Assembly (NCBI GenBank): GCA_964629825.1
Contig: CAZVUW010000017.1
Span: 1-40,982 of the forward strand
Direction of reading: 5' to 3'
Length of the DNA stretch: 40,982 bases
From: CAZVUW01 sp964629825
GTDB lineage: Bacteria; Actinomycetota; Nitriliruptoria; Euzebyales; Egibacteraceae
A program made the position numbers and the translations under genes. A model generated the notes under the pieces. That model did no database searches, was not told where the DNA came from, and saw only the letters and a list, made by a program, of their open reading frames with translations. Positions 26,584-35,601 of the stretch are shown in pieces (within the stretch, counting starts at the first letter, position 1; the number at the start of each line of letters is the position of its first letter).

Positions 26584-27749
26584 GAAGCCTGCGCGCCCGC
26601 GTGGCGCTGACCGCGCTGCTGGCGACTGCGGTGGCGTTCCTGCTGTCAGGCCTGGTGGTGGTGGGCACGTTTGCGTTCGAGTTCCGCGAGCAGATGCGGG
26701 GCGGGGGCCCGCCGCCGTGGATGGAGCTGCCCGACCGCGACGGGTCCATGGGGCCGCCCTTCGACGACTTCGAGGACTTCCCGGACTTCGGCGACTTCGG
26801 CGGAGACGGGCCGCCACCGTTCATCCGTGCGCTGGCGCGGCGCCTGGCCCTGGTGGGGCTGGGCGTGCTGCTCCTGGTCGCCGCCGCCGGGTTGGCGCTG
26901 GGCGGCTGGGCGCTGCGCCCGCTCGAGTCACTGCGGGCCGCCGCCGAGCGGGTGGTCTCGACCAGGGACCTCGACACCCGGCTGCCCCAGGGCCACGGTC
27001 CCGACGAGGTCGATGCGCTGGCCGGCAGCCTCAACGCGATGCTCGAGCGCCTGCAGGCGTCGATCGCCCGGACCGAGGCGACGCTCGAGGCGTCGCGCCG
27101 CTTCGCCGCCGACGCCGGTCACGAGCTGCGCACGCCGCTGACCAGCATGCAGGCCAACCTCGAGGTCCTGTCGCGATCGGAGGCGCTGTCCGCCGAGGAG
27201 CGGCGCATCACCGACGACGTCGTGCGCGAGCAGCGTCGGCTGGTCGCGCTCCTGGACGGGTTGCAGCGGCTGGCGCGCGGTGACGCGGCCGAGGCCGTCC
27301 CGCGTGAGCGCTTCGATCTGGCCGAGCTGGTCGACGCCGCCGTCGCGAACGCCTCGGCCCGGCACCCGCAGGCCCCCATCACGTTCACGGGACCGGATGA
27401 GCTGCAGCTCGACGGCTGGGCCGACGGGCTGCGCCTGCTGGTCGACAACCTGCTCGACAACGCCCTGCGTCATGGGCGGCCGCCGGTGCACGTCGAGCTG
27501 CGCCGGGTGGGTGGGTCCGTCCTCCTGACCGTGGACGACGCGGGTCCGGGCGTGCCGCCCGATGAGCGTCAGCGCCTCTTCGAGCGCTTCGCCCGGGGAC
27601 GGGGTGCCACCGCGCCCGGCTCGGGTCTGGGGCTCGCCCTGGTGGCTCAGCAGGCGGCCGTGCACGGCGGCAGCGCGGTGATCGAAGAAGCGCCGTCGGG
27701 GGGCGCCAGGGTCCGGGTCACCCTCGCCGCCGGCCCACCGGGATCCTAG
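26580..27749 (+). CDS. Sensor histidine kinase
   Basis: A 389-residue membrane kinase paired with the regulator just upstream. TM1 is at residues about 10-33 and TM2 at about 90-110. Between them is a short extracytoplasmic loop with a Gly/Pro stretch (GGGPPPW) and an unusual acidic, phenylalanine-rich run, FDDFEDFPDFGDFGGDG (61-77). A HAMP domain follows (about 111-165), then the phosphorylated H181 in AADAGHELRTPLTSM, the N-box DNLLDNALRHG, the G1 box DDAGPGVP and the G2 box GSGLGLALV. There is no PAS domain. The stimulus is unknown; an acidic loop of this kind could bind cations or cationic peptides. Its stop codon lies inside a hairpin with the converging glgA/glgM stop. Confidence 0.94.
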   Translation: MRSLRARVALTALLATAVAFLLSGLVVVGTFAFEFREQMRGGGPPPWMELPDRDGSMGPPFDDFEDFPDFGDFGGDGPPPFIRALARRLALVGLGVLLLVAAAGLALGGWALRPLESLRAAAERVVSTRDLDTRLPQGHGPDEVDALAGSLNAMLERLQASIARTEATLEASRRFAADAGHELRTPLTSMQANLEVLSRSEALSAEERRITDDVVREQRRLVALLDGLQRLARGDAAEAVPRERFDLAELVDAAVANASARHPQAPITFTGPDELQLDGWADGLRLLVDNLLDNALRHGRPPVHVELRRVGGSVLLTVDDAGPGVPPDERQRLFERFARGRGATAPGSGLGLALVAQQAAVHGGSAVIEEAPSGGARVRVTLAAGPPGS

Positions 27750-27767
27750 GGGCCGCGGCGGCCTAGG
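27745..27767. terminator. Possible bidirectional terminator over two stop codons
   Basis: CCTAGG occurs at 27745-27750 and 27762-27767, bracketing a GC-rich centre that can extend the stem by three pairs with a bulge. Each copy contains the TAG of one of the two converging genes (27747-27749 plus, 27763-27765 minus). The genes are only 13 bp apart, so no other terminator fits. Confidence 0.4.
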
Positions 27768-28977
27768 CCAGCAGGCGTCGGTACAGCTCCGCTGTGCGCT
27801 CGGCGATGGCCGGCCAGGCGAAGTGCTCCAGCGCGCGGCGCCGGCCGGCGCGGCCCATCGCGCGGGCGCGCTCCGGGTCGTCCAGCAGGCTGGTGATCGC
27901 CGCCGCCAGTGCGCGCGCGAAGCCCTCGGGGTCGGCGGGGGAGCCGAAGGCGTCGGCGCCCGGTTCGAAGCGGACCAGCAGCCCGGTCTCGCCGTCGGCC
28001 ACCACCTCGGGGATCCCGCCCACCGCGGACGCCACCACCGGCGCCTCGCAGGCCATCGCCTCGACGTTGACCAGCCCGAACGGCTCGTAGATCGACGGGC
28101 ACACGAACACGGCGGCGTGGCTGAGGACCTGGACCACCTCGTGGCGCGGCAGCATCTCCTCGACCCAGACCACGTCGTGGCCGGCGGCCCGCAGACGCGC
28201 GACGTGGTCGCGGAACTCGGCGCCGATCTCGGGCGTATCGGGCGCTCCGGCGAGCAGGACCAGCTGGGCCCCCGCCGGCAGGTGCTCGGCGGCGTCGAGC
28301 AGGTGGACGATGCCCTTCTGGCGGGTGATCCGCCCGACGAACACGACCGGGCTCCGGGCCAGGTCCATCCCGATGCGCTCGCACACGTCGGTGCGCGGGT
28401 CGGGCGCGTACACGTCCACGTCGATGCCGTTGTGGATCACGGTGACGCGCTCGGCATCCACCGCCGGGTAGGCGGACAGGACGTCGGCGCGCATGCCCTC
28501 GGAGACGGCGATCACGGCGTCGGCGGCCTCGATGGCGGTGCGCTCGCAGAAGCGCGAGAGGGCGTACCCGCCGCCCAGCTGCTCGGCCTTCCACGGCCGC
28601 AGCGGCTCCAGCGAGTGGGTGGTCATCACGTGCGGGATCCCGTACATGAGCTTGGCCAGGTGGCCGGCGAGGTTGGCGTACCAGGTGTGGCTGTGCACCA
28701 GGTCAGCGCCCTGAACGGCCGCCGCCAGCGTCAGGTCCACCGACATGGTCCGCAGCGCCGACAGGTGCGGCGCCGCACCGGAGAGCTCGTCCCACGGGCG
28801 GTGGACGCTGGCGACCAGGGAGTCCTCGCGGGCGGCGCCGAAGCAGTGCACCTCGACCCCGACGTGGTCGGCGAGCGCCCGTGCGAGGTGCTCGACGTGG
28901 ACGCCTGCGCCGCCGTAGACCTCGGGCGGGTACTCGCGGGTTAGCAGGGCGACGCGTGGGCGGGCAGGCTCAGGCAT
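27763..28977 (-). CDS. glgA/glgM: Glycogen synthase / alpha-maltose-1-phosphate synthase (GT4)
   Basis: A 404-residue GT4 glycosyltransferase of the actinobacterial glycogen synthase type. Visible are TREYPPEVYGGAGVHVEHLAR at the N-terminal donor-side start (TREYPPEVYGGAG, then VHVEHLAR), HSHTWYANLAG, ITRQKGIVHLLDA and the E-x7-E catalytic stretch EPFGLVNVEAMAC. In mycobacteria the corresponding enzyme (GlgM) uses ADP-glucose to make maltose 1-phosphate for the GlgE route, while in Corynebacterium relatives are called GlgA; which activity applies here is not readable. Its ATG overlaps the end of glgC by eight bases on the same strand, so substrate supply and use are coupled. No glgE or branching enzyme lies in the window. 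Confidence 0.92.
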   Translation of the reverse strand: MPEPARPRVALLTREYPPEVYGGAGVHVEHLARALADHVGVEVHCFGAAREDSLVASVHRPWDELSGAAPHLSALRTMSVDLTLAAAVQGADLVHSHTWYANLAGHLAKLMYGIPHVMTTHSLEPLRPWKAEQLGGGYALSRFCERTAIEAADAVIAVSEGMRADVLSAYPAVDAERVTVIHNGIDVDVYAPDPRTDVCERIGMDLARSPVVFVGRITRQKGIVHLLDAAEHLPAGAQLVLLAGAPDTPEIGAEFRDHVARLRAAGHDVVWVEEMLPRHEVVQVLSHAAVFVCPSIYEPFGLVNVEAMACEAPVVASAVGGIPEVVADGETGLLVRFEPGADAFGSPADPEGFARALAAAITSLLDDPERARAMGRAGRRRALEHFAWPAIAERTAELYRRLLA

Positions 28978-30214
28978 CGATCACCGCGTTCTTCGGCACG
29001 ACCACGATGCCGTTATCGGTGACGGTGAAGCGGGCGCGATCGGCCTCATTGTCGACGCCGATCTCGAAGCCCGGTGGTACGACCACGTTCTTGTCGATGA
29101 TGGCGCGTCGCACCACCGCGTTGCGCCCCACGCGCACGCCGTGCATCAGGACCGACCCCTCGACCTGCGCGTAGCTGTGGACGAAGACGCCGGGGGAGAG
29201 GACCGAGCCGCGCACGGTGCCGCCGGAGACGACGACGCCGGCGGACACCATCGAGTTCAGCGCCTGCCCGCGGCGGTCGTCCTCGTCGAACACGAACTTG
29301 GCCGGCGGCAGCGACTCGGTGCTTGAGTGGATCGGCCAGGCGCGGTTGTACAGGTTGAACACGGGATGGACCGAGATCAGATCCATGTGCGCGTCGTAGT
29401 AGGCGTCCAGGGTCCCGACGTCGCGCCAGTAGCCGCGGTCGCGGTCGGTCGAGCCGGGCACGTCGTTGGTCGCGAAGTCGTAGACGTCGGCGCGCCCCTC
29501 GCGGACGAAGCGCGGGATGATGTCGCCGCCGAGGTCGTGGCCGGACGTCGGGTCCTCGGAGTCCTCGCTCACGGCCTGGACCAGCGCCGCGGTGTCGAAG
29601 ATGTAGTTGCCCATCGAGGCGTAGATCTGGTCGGGGGCGTCCGGCAGCCCCTCGGCCCGGGCGGGCTTCTCGCGGAAGGCGGCGATGCGCCGGCCGTCCG
29701 CCTCGGTCTCGATCACGCCGAACTGGTTCGCCTGCTCGCGCGGCACGCGGATCCCCGCAACCGTCACGGCCGCATCGGAGGCCGCGTGCTGGGCGAGCAT
29801 CTGACGCGGATCCATCCGGTAGATGTGATCGGCGCCGAACACCAGGACGTAGTCGGGCTGCTCGTCGCGGATGAGGTTCAGGTTCTGGAACAGCGCATCC
29901 GCGGAGCCGGAGAACCAGTGCGGCCCCCTGCGCATCTGCGCCGGCACCATCGCGACGTAGTGGCGCAGGAGCGGTGACAGCCGCCACGTCTGGGCGATGT
30001 GGCGGTCCATCGAGTGGCTCTTGTACTGCGTGAGCACGACGATGCGCAGGAAGCCGCCGTTGACGAGGTTGGACAGGACGAAGTCGATCAGCCGGTAGTC
30101 GCCGCCGAACGGCACCGCCGGCTTGGCGCGGTCCAACGTCAGCGGCATGAGCCGCTTGCCCTCACCTCCGGCGAGGACGATCGCCAGAACCTCTGAGCTT
30201 GACACCGGGCGCAC
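28970..30214 (-). CDS. glgC: Glucose-1-phosphate adenylyltransferase (ADP-glucose pyrophosphorylase)
   Basis: A 414-residue enzyme that makes ADP-glucose from ATP and glucose 1-phosphate, the committed step to glycogen. The nucleotidyltransferase domain shows VLAGGEGKRLMPLT, RAKPAVPFGGDYRLIDF, FSGSADALFQN, the metal aspartate in FGADHIYRMD and FREKPARAEG. A left-handed beta-helix domain follows from about residue 290, with SVLSPGVFVHSYAQV and IIDKNVVVPPG. Start is GTG at 30212-30214; a second in-frame GTG at 30203-30205 is equally plausible, as neither has a clear ribosome-binding site. It starts 16 bp after the livK stop on the same strand, so it may be read from the liv operon, perhaps by coupling. 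Confidence 0.95.
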   Translation of the reverse strand: MRPVSSSEVLAIVLAGGEGKRLMPLTLDRAKPAVPFGGDYRLIDFVLSNLVNGGFLRIVVLTQYKSHSMDRHIAQTWRLSPLLRHYVAMVPAQMRRGPHWFSGSADALFQNLNLIRDEQPDYVLVFGADHIYRMDPRQMLAQHAASDAAVTVAGIRVPREQANQFGVIETEADGRRIAAFREKPARAEGLPDAPDQIYASMGNYIFDTAALVQAVSEDSEDPTSGHDLGGDIIPRFVREGRADVYDFATNDVPGSTDRDRGYWRDVGTLDAYYDAHMDLISVHPVFNLYNRAWPIHSSTESLPPAKFVFDEDDRRGQALNSMVSAGVVVSGGTVRGSVLSPGVFVHSYAQVEGSVLMHGVRVGRNAVVRRAIIDKNVVVPPGFEIGVDNEADRARFTVTDNGIVVVPKNAVIDA

Positions 30215-30230
30215 CGTAGCCGATCGCGGT

Positions 30231-31640
30231 CTAGTCCTCGTACAGGTTGATGCAGGGCTCGGCGAAGTCGTGGCCCTGCACCGTCGGCCCCTCGAAGAAG
30301 GCCTCGAGCGTGCTGACGCCGGAGGGGCTCTCCGGGTCGGGGGCGGAGATCACGGTCTGGCGGACCATGCGCTCGCCCGGCTCGGCTGCATAGTTGCCCG
30401 CTCCCTCCGGGAGCATGCCCTCGTAGTCGACGCCGGTGAGGCCGCGGAAGGCCTCGACGACGCCCTCGCGGCTGAGGTTCCCGGCCTCGGCGGCGGCCTC
30501 GAGGGCACGCAGGAGCGGGTAGCTCCACACCCAGCCGGCCGTGTAGAAGTCGCTGCCCGTCACGTCGCCGAGCGCCTCGCGCATCGCCTGGTGACCGGGC
30601 GTGTCGGAGGAGAAGGTCTCCCACGGCGCGGCCTGCCAGTACAGGTTCTGCAGCGCCTGGGCGGCGGGGGACTGGAGCAGGGCGACGTTCCAGGTTGGGC
30701 TCTGACCGATGAAGCGGCCCTGGTAGCCCTGCGCCGCGGCCTGGCCGACGATCGCGGCCGTCTCGGCCGGAGCCACCGTCAGGAGCACGACCTCGGGGTT
30801 CTGGCTGACGACCGCCTGGATGGCCTCGGTCTGGTTGTCAGCCCCCGGCGGGGTCGGGACGCTGACGAACTCCATGCCGTGCGCCTCGGCCGCCAGGCGT
30901 GCGCCCACCGAGCCGTCCTGGCCGTAGTCGTTGGGGTAGTGGATGGCCATGACCGTCCCGCCTTCGGCGTCGCTGGACTGCATGTAGTAGTCGATGGCGT
31001 TCATCGACTCGACGCAGTAGTTGTTGCCGGACTCGGCCACGATGTCCTCGAAGGCGAAGTCGGAGTTCCAGGCGCCCGGGACGGTCAGCAGGTTCTCTGA
31101 CCGCAGGTCGTCGATGATCGCCAGGGTGGGGGAGGAGCCGAGGCTCAGCGCGACCGCCAGGATCTCGCCGCGGATCTCCTCGAACACCTGCGCCTGGGTC
31201 TCGGGGGCGTAGAGGTTGTCGCGCACGTGCGTCGTCACGTCGATGTCGTGGCCGGCGATGCCGCCGGCCTCGTTGACGCGGCGGAAGAAGGCCTCCTGCG
31301 CCTCCTGGATCAGCGGTCCCGCGGCGGAGAACGGCCCCTCGGTGAAGTCAGACATCACGCCCAGGTAGATGCAGCCGTTGTCGGGGTTCACCGCCTCGGG
31401 GCACGGCTCCTCGGTGACGCCGGGGCCGCTGGCCGCGACCTCGCCGCCGTCCTCCTCCGAGGTGGCCTCATCTGCGGGCGTGGCGTCGCCCTCCTCGGTG
31501 TCCTCGTCGCTGGCCTCCTCCGTCGTCTCGGTCTCCTGCGCGGCGTCGTCACCGTCATCGGAGCTGCGGCAGGCGGCGGCGACCAGGGCGAGGACGAGCA
31601 GCAGCATGACCAGTCGGGTGGGGGATGGCGTGGCTGTCAT
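30231..31640 (-). CDS. livK: Branched-chain amino-acid-type ABC transporter substrate-binding lipoprotein
   Basis: A 469-residue type I periplasmic-binding-type lipoprotein. The signal ends at lipobox LVAAAC (C24), then an acidic Glu/Thr/Asp-rich linker of about 40 residues that would hold it away from the membrane, then two Rossmann-like lobes (YLGVMSDFTEGPFSAAG, AVALSLGSSPTLAIID, AIHYPNDYGQDGSVGARLA). ATG at 31638-31640 is chosen because AAGGAAG precedes it; ten upstream codons in frame are not used. Last gene of the liv operon. Its ligand is not shown by sequence; the acyl-CoA ligase in the operon hints at a carboxylic acid rather than an amino acid. Confidence 0.91.
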   Translation of the reverse strand: MTATPSPTRLVMLLLVLALVAAACRSSDDGDDAAQETETTEEASDEDTEEGDATPADEATSEEDGGEVAASGPGVTEEPCPEAVNPDNGCIYLGVMSDFTEGPFSAAGPLIQEAQEAFFRRVNEAGGIAGHDIDVTTHVRDNLYAPETQAQVFEEIRGEILAVALSLGSSPTLAIIDDLRSENLLTVPGAWNSDFAFEDIVAESGNNYCVESMNAIDYYMQSSDAEGGTVMAIHYPNDYGQDGSVGARLAAEAHGMEFVSVPTPPGADNQTEAIQAVVSQNPEVVLLTVAPAETAAIVGQAAAQGYQGRFIGQSPTWNVALLQSPAAQALQNLYWQAAPWETFSSDTPGHQAMREALGDVTGSDFYTAGWVWSYPLLRALEAAAEAGNLSREGVVEAFRGLTGVDYEGMLPEGAGNYAAEPGERMVRQTVISAPDPESPSGVSTLEAFFEGPTVQGHDFAEPCINLYED

Positions 31641-31694
31641 CGGTGCGCTTCCTTTCTGTGACCGCAGCATCCAACCCGCTGCGCTGTACCGGCG

Positions 31695-32843
31695 TCAGTA
31701 GGAGAAGGGCCAGGACTTCCAGTAGTTGCGGATGCGGACCCACAGGCCGTACAGGCCGCGGGGCTCGAGGATGAGGAAGCCGATGATGAAGGCGCCGTAG
31801 AGGATCGCCTCCAGCTGGAACACGGTGAGCCAGGCGCCGTCGGTCAGGGTGGGCCGGGCCGAGATCGCGGGCAGCAGCGCGGGCAGCTCGCGGGTGAAGC
31901 GCGGCAGGAAGGTGATGAACAGCGCCCCGAGGATCGATCCGGAGATTGTCGCCGCACCGCCGATCAGGACCATGGCCACGTACTGGACGCTCATCAGCAG
32001 GTTGAAGGAGGTCGGCTCGATCACCTTCACCACGGAGTAGAGCAGGGCCCCCGCCACGCCGGCGTAGAAGGACGAGATCCCGAACGCGAGCGACTTCTGG
32101 CGCCGCAGGTCGATGCCGATGATCTCCGCTGCGACGTCGCGGTCGCGGATCGCGGCGAACGCACGGCCGACGGCGCTGCGCGTCAGGTTGCGGGCCAGCA
32201 GCGCCAGGACGGCCAGGACCGCGAGGTTGAGCCAGTACAGCTTCTGCTGGGCGGTCAGGTGCACCCCGAGCAGCTCGCCGGGCTGGTCGAGGCGGACCCC
32301 GAGGATCTCGACCACCACGCCCGGCCTTCCCGCGCCCGCCCCGCCGGTGAGGCTGCGCCACTCGCGGAACACGTGGTCGCCGAGGAACACGAGTCCCAGG
32401 GTCACGATCGCCAGGTACAGCCCGCGCAGCCGCGACGCGAGCGGCGCCACGGCGAAGCCCGCGATCGCGGCGACCAGGCCCGCGGCGGGGACCGCGACGA
32501 CCCACTGCAGGCCGAGGCCGATCTGACGCCCGTCCAGATCGCCGGTCAGCGCGGCTGCGGTGTAGGCGCCGACGCCGATGAAGAAGGCGTGGCCGAGCGA
32601 CACCTGGCCGGCGTAGCCCGTGACCAGGTTGAGGCCGATCGCGCCGACCGCGGCGGCGAACGCCAGTGCGAACAGCTGCAGCCAGCTGTCCGCCAGCAGC
32701 AGCGGGCCGAGCAGGGCCAGCAGGCCCAGCCCCGCCATGCCCCAGCGCTTGGCGGGGGTGTTGAGCAGTGCCATCTCCGTCGCGTAGGAGGTGTAGAGCA
32801 GCGGTCGGCCGCGCAGCGCCCGAGACCCCTTCTCAACACTCAT
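31695..32843 (-). CDS. livM: ABC transporter permease, LivM type
   Basis: A 382-residue inner-membrane permease. About nine to ten hydrophobic segments are visible, with the LivM hallmark LNLVTGYAGQVSLGHAFFIGVGAY near residue 72 (LNLVTGYAGQVSLGHAF). The cytoplasmic EAA-like loop for ATPase contact is in FAAIRDRDVAAEIIGIDLRR. The C-terminal FLILEPRGLYGLW is also typical. ATG at 32841-32843 overlaps the livH TGA as ATGA, so the two permeases are made together. It pairs with LivH, LivG and LivF in a five-protein importer. Confidence 0.94.
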   Translation of the reverse strand: MSVEKGSRALRGRPLLYTSYATEMALLNTPAKRWGMAGLGLLALLGPLLLADSWLQLFALAFAAAVGAIGLNLVTGYAGQVSLGHAFFIGVGAYTAAALTGDLDGRQIGLGLQWVVAVPAAGLVAAIAGFAVAPLASRLRGLYLAIVTLGLVFLGDHVFREWRSLTGGAGAGRPGVVVEILGVRLDQPGELLGVHLTAQQKLYWLNLAVLAVLALLARNLTRSAVGRAFAAIRDRDVAAEIIGIDLRRQKSLAFGISSFYAGVAGALLYSVVKVIEPTSFNLLMSVQYVAMVLIGGAATISGSILGALFITFLPRFTRELPALLPAISARPTLTDGAWLTVFQLEAILYGAFIIGFLILEPRGLYGLWVRIRNYWKSWPFSY

Positions 32844-33733
32844 ACGCGTGTCACCTCGGGTGTGCCGAACAGCCCGTAGGGGCGGACCAGCAGGACGATG
32901 AGCATCAGCAGGTAGGGCGAGACGAGCGAGAAGTTCGAGCCCAGCCAGGGGGCGTAGGTGCCCTGGTAGGTGGCGACCAGAGCCTCGAACACGCCGATGG
33001 CGAAGCCGCCCAACACGGCGCCGCCCAGGGAGTCCAGCCCGCCGAGGATGATGGCCGGCAGCGCCTTGAGGCCCACGACCCAGGTGCCCTGATCCACACC
33101 CGAGCCGGTCCCGACGAAGCTGCCCGCCAGCGCGGCCAGACCGGCGGCGATGGCCCAGCTCAGGGCGAACACGGTGCCGACCGAGATGCCCTGCGCGAGC
33201 GCGGTCTCCTGGTCCAGGGCCGCCGCCCGCATCGCCAGCCCCATCCGCGAGTAGCGGAAGAACAGGTAGAGACCGGCCAGCACCACCGCCGTCGTGACCA
33301 CCATCGCGATGTGGCGGTGCTGGATGTGCAGCTCGCCGATGACAACCCGGTTGAAGCCCCAGGGGTCGCCCATCGGCCGGAGGTCCGGGCCGATGAAGCG
33401 GTTGGTGACGACTCGGACGATGACGTCGAGCCCCAGCGTGATGATCGCGGCGATGAACACCGGCTTGCCGACCATGGGCCGCAGCGCAAGGCGCTCGAGC
33501 ACCAGCCCCAGGGCCGCGGTCGCCAGCACGCCGACGACCACCGCCAGGTAGTAGCTCATGCCCGCCTCGACCGACAGCAGGGCGATCAGCGTGGCCCCCG
33601 CCGCCATCAGGGCCGGCTGGGCGAAGCTGATGACCCGCGTCGACTTGAAGATGATCACGAAGCCCACCGCCAGCAGCGCGTAAACCGCGCCCTGGCCGAG
33701 CCCGCCGATGACCGCCTGGGTGAGCTCGATCAA
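32840..33733 (-). CDS. livH: ABC transporter permease, LivH type
   Basis: A 297-residue permease with about eight helices. QAVIGGLGQGAVYALLAVGFV is the classic LivH start (QAVIGGLGQGAVYALLAV), followed by IIFKSTRVISFAQPALM and the coupling loop GLAMRAAALDQETALAQGI. ALPAIILGGLDSLGGAVLGG is a family-typical late motif. I choose TTG at 33731-33733 because it overlaps the stop of the ligase gene as TTGA, has GGGGAGG seven bases upstream and begins right at the family start. A longer open frame upstream reads through the ligase gene in another frame and is not used. Confidence 0.9.
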   Translation of the reverse strand: MIELTQAVIGGLGQGAVYALLAVGFVIIFKSTRVISFAQPALMAAGATLIALLSVEAGMSYYLAVVVGVLATAALGLVLERLALRPMVGKPVFIAAIITLGLDVIVRVVTNRFIGPDLRPMGDPWGFNRVVIGELHIQHRHIAMVVTTAVVLAGLYLFFRYSRMGLAMRAAALDQETALAQGISVGTVFALSWAIAAGLAALAGSFVGTGSGVDQGTWVVGLKALPAIILGGLDSLGGAVLGGFAIGVFEALVATYQGTYAPWLGSNFSLVSPYLLMLIVLLVRPYGLFGTPEVTRV

Positions 33734-35601
33734 CGCGGCGCCTCCCCGTACATTGACTCGACCAGGTCGCCGAAGGCGTCGGCGATGGCGGCCCGCTTGA
33801 CCTTCTGGGTGGCGGTCAGCTCGCCGTCCTCGTGGTCCAGCTCCTTGGGGAGCAGGCGGAAGCGCTTGACCTGCTCGACCGGAGCCAGGCGCGCGTTCAC
33901 CTCGTCGACGATCGACTGCACGAGCGCGACGACCTCCTCCTTCTCGGTCAGGTCGCGGTAGGTCGTGTACGGGATGCGCCGCCGCTGCGCCCAGTCGCCG
34001 ACGGCGTCGAGCTCGATTCCGATCAGCGCGGTCACGTAGCGGCGCCGGTCGCCGATCACGACCGCCTCGCGAATGTATGGCGAGGCCTTGAGCGCGTTCT
34101 CGATCTCTGACGGCGCGATGTTCTTGCCGCCCGACGTGATGATGATGTCCTTCAGCCGGTCGGTGATCCGCAGGTGGGTCCCGTCCACCCACTCGCCGAC
34201 GTCGCCGGTGCGCAGCCAGCCGTCCTCGGTGAAGGCCTCGGCGGTCGCCTGCGGGTTGCCCCAGTAGCCGACGAAGTTGCCGTCGTGGCGGGTCTGGATC
34301 TCGCCGGTCTCCTCATCGATGCGGATCTTTACGCCCTCGTAGGGCTCGCCGACGGTGCCGAGCCGGATGTGCCCGGGCCGGTTGGCGGTGGAGACGGCGC
34401 TGTTCTCCGTCATGCCGTAGACCTCGTGCATGGGCACGCCCAGGCCCATGAAGAAGCGCAGCACGTCCGGTGCGATCGGCGCCGCTCCAGAGGCGGCGTA
34501 GCGGACCCGCCGCAGGCCCAGGCGGTCCCTCAGCGCCCGGTACAGGAACAGCCAGCCGATGGCGTAGCGCAGCCGGGTCGAGAAGGTGTGGCGCCCGCCG
34601 GTGCGCACCAGCGTGTCTGCGATCCCGTCTGCGATTCCCATCCACAGCCGGTAGCTGAGCCGCTTCAGCGGCGACGCCGAGGCCATGCGGATCGTCACAC
34701 CCGCGACGATCTTCTCGTAGATGCGGGGCACGCCGAACAGGATGGTCGGCTGCACCTCGCGCAGGTCGCGCTGAACCGTCTCGATGGACTCGGCGAAGTT
34801 GACCTGGGCGCCCACGGCGGCGTTGAACCAGACGCTGAACACGCGCTCGGCCACGTGCGACAGCGGCAGGTAGGACAGCAGCACGTCAGCGCTCGATGGC
34901 GGCGGGTCGGCGAAGCCGCCGCGGCCGACCAGGGTGCGGATCGCGAACTCGACGTTGGCGACCGACAGCATCGCCCCCTTGGGCGGGCCCGTGGTCCCGG
35001 ACGTGTAGATGAGCGTGGCGATGTCCTCGGGTCGCGCGGCGGCCATGCGCTGCTCGACCGCGGCGGTGTCGGCCCGGCGGTGGGCGCGGCCGAGCTCGAG
35101 CAGGTCGCGCCACCACAGCAGGCGCTCGTCGTCGTAGCGGCCGCGAACCCCGCGCGGCTCGATGTAGACGATGCGCTCCAGCGCGAGCAGGTCGTCGGCC
35201 ACCGCGAGCGCCTTGTCGACCTGCTCCTGGTCCTCGGCGATCAGCACGCGCGCACCCGAGTCCGACATCAGGTAGCGCACCTCGGCCGGCGGGTTGGTGG
35301 GGTACAGGCCCATGGTCGTCGCCCGCACGGCGACGCTGGCGACGTCGGTGTACAGCCACTCGCGCCGGTTGTCGGACTGGATCGCGACCCGATCGCCGGG
35401 CTCGACGCCGAGGGCCAGCAGCCCGTGCGCGGCGTCCAGAACGGTCTCCCAGTACTCGGACCAGGTGACCTCGCGCCAGACGCCGAGCTCCTTCTCCCGC
35501 AGCGCCACCTCGTGCGGCCGGCTCAGCGCGTGGTCGCGCACGCGGGTCGCGATGGTCGTCGTGGTGGTCGGGGGAGCCGACGGCTTGAGGGCGGTGGTCA
35601 C
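33730..35601 (-). CDS. AMP-binding long-chain acyl-CoA synthetase-like enzyme, inside a liv operon
   Basis: A 623-residue adenylate-forming ligase that would join a carboxylic acid to CoA with ATP. The ATP-binding loop is IYTSGTTGPPKGAML, followed by LSYLPLSHVAERVF, the linker motif HEVYGMTENSAVS, DGWLRTGDVGEW and the hinge RLKDIIITSGGKNIAPSEIE. The catalytic lysine is near the end in TATQKVKR. It resembles FadD15-like long-chain ligases. It lies between livG and livH, overlapping both by four bases (GTGA and TTGA), so it is built into the transporter operon. This suggests that the imported compound is activated to a CoA thioester on entry. The substrate (fatty, branched or aromatic acid) is unknown. 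Confidence 0.93.
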   Translation of the reverse strand: MTTALKPSAPPTTTTTIATRVRDHALSRPHEVALREKELGVWREVTWSEYWETVLDAAHGLLALGVEPGDRVAIQSDNRREWLYTDVASVAVRATTMGLYPTNPPAEVRYLMSDSGARVLIAEDQEQVDKALAVADDLLALERIVYIEPRGVRGRYDDERLLWWRDLLELGRAHRRADTAAVEQRMAAARPEDIATLIYTSGTTGPPKGAMLSVANVEFAIRTLVGRGGFADPPPSSADVLLSYLPLSHVAERVFSVWFNAAVGAQVNFAESIETVQRDLREVQPTILFGVPRIYEKIVAGVTIRMASASPLKRLSYRLWMGIADGIADTLVRTGGRHTFSTRLRYAIGWLFLYRALRDRLGLRRVRYAASGAAPIAPDVLRFFMGLGVPMHEVYGMTENSAVSTANRPGHIRLGTVGEPYEGVKIRIDEETGEIQTRHDGNFVGYWGNPQATAEAFTEDGWLRTGDVGEWVDGTHLRITDRLKDIIITSGGKNIAPSEIENALKASPYIREAVVIGDRRRYVTALIGIELDAVGDWAQRRRIPYTTYRDLTEKEEVVALVQSIVDEVNARLAPVEQVKRFRLLPKELDHEDGELTATQKVKRAAIADAFGDLVESMYGEAPR

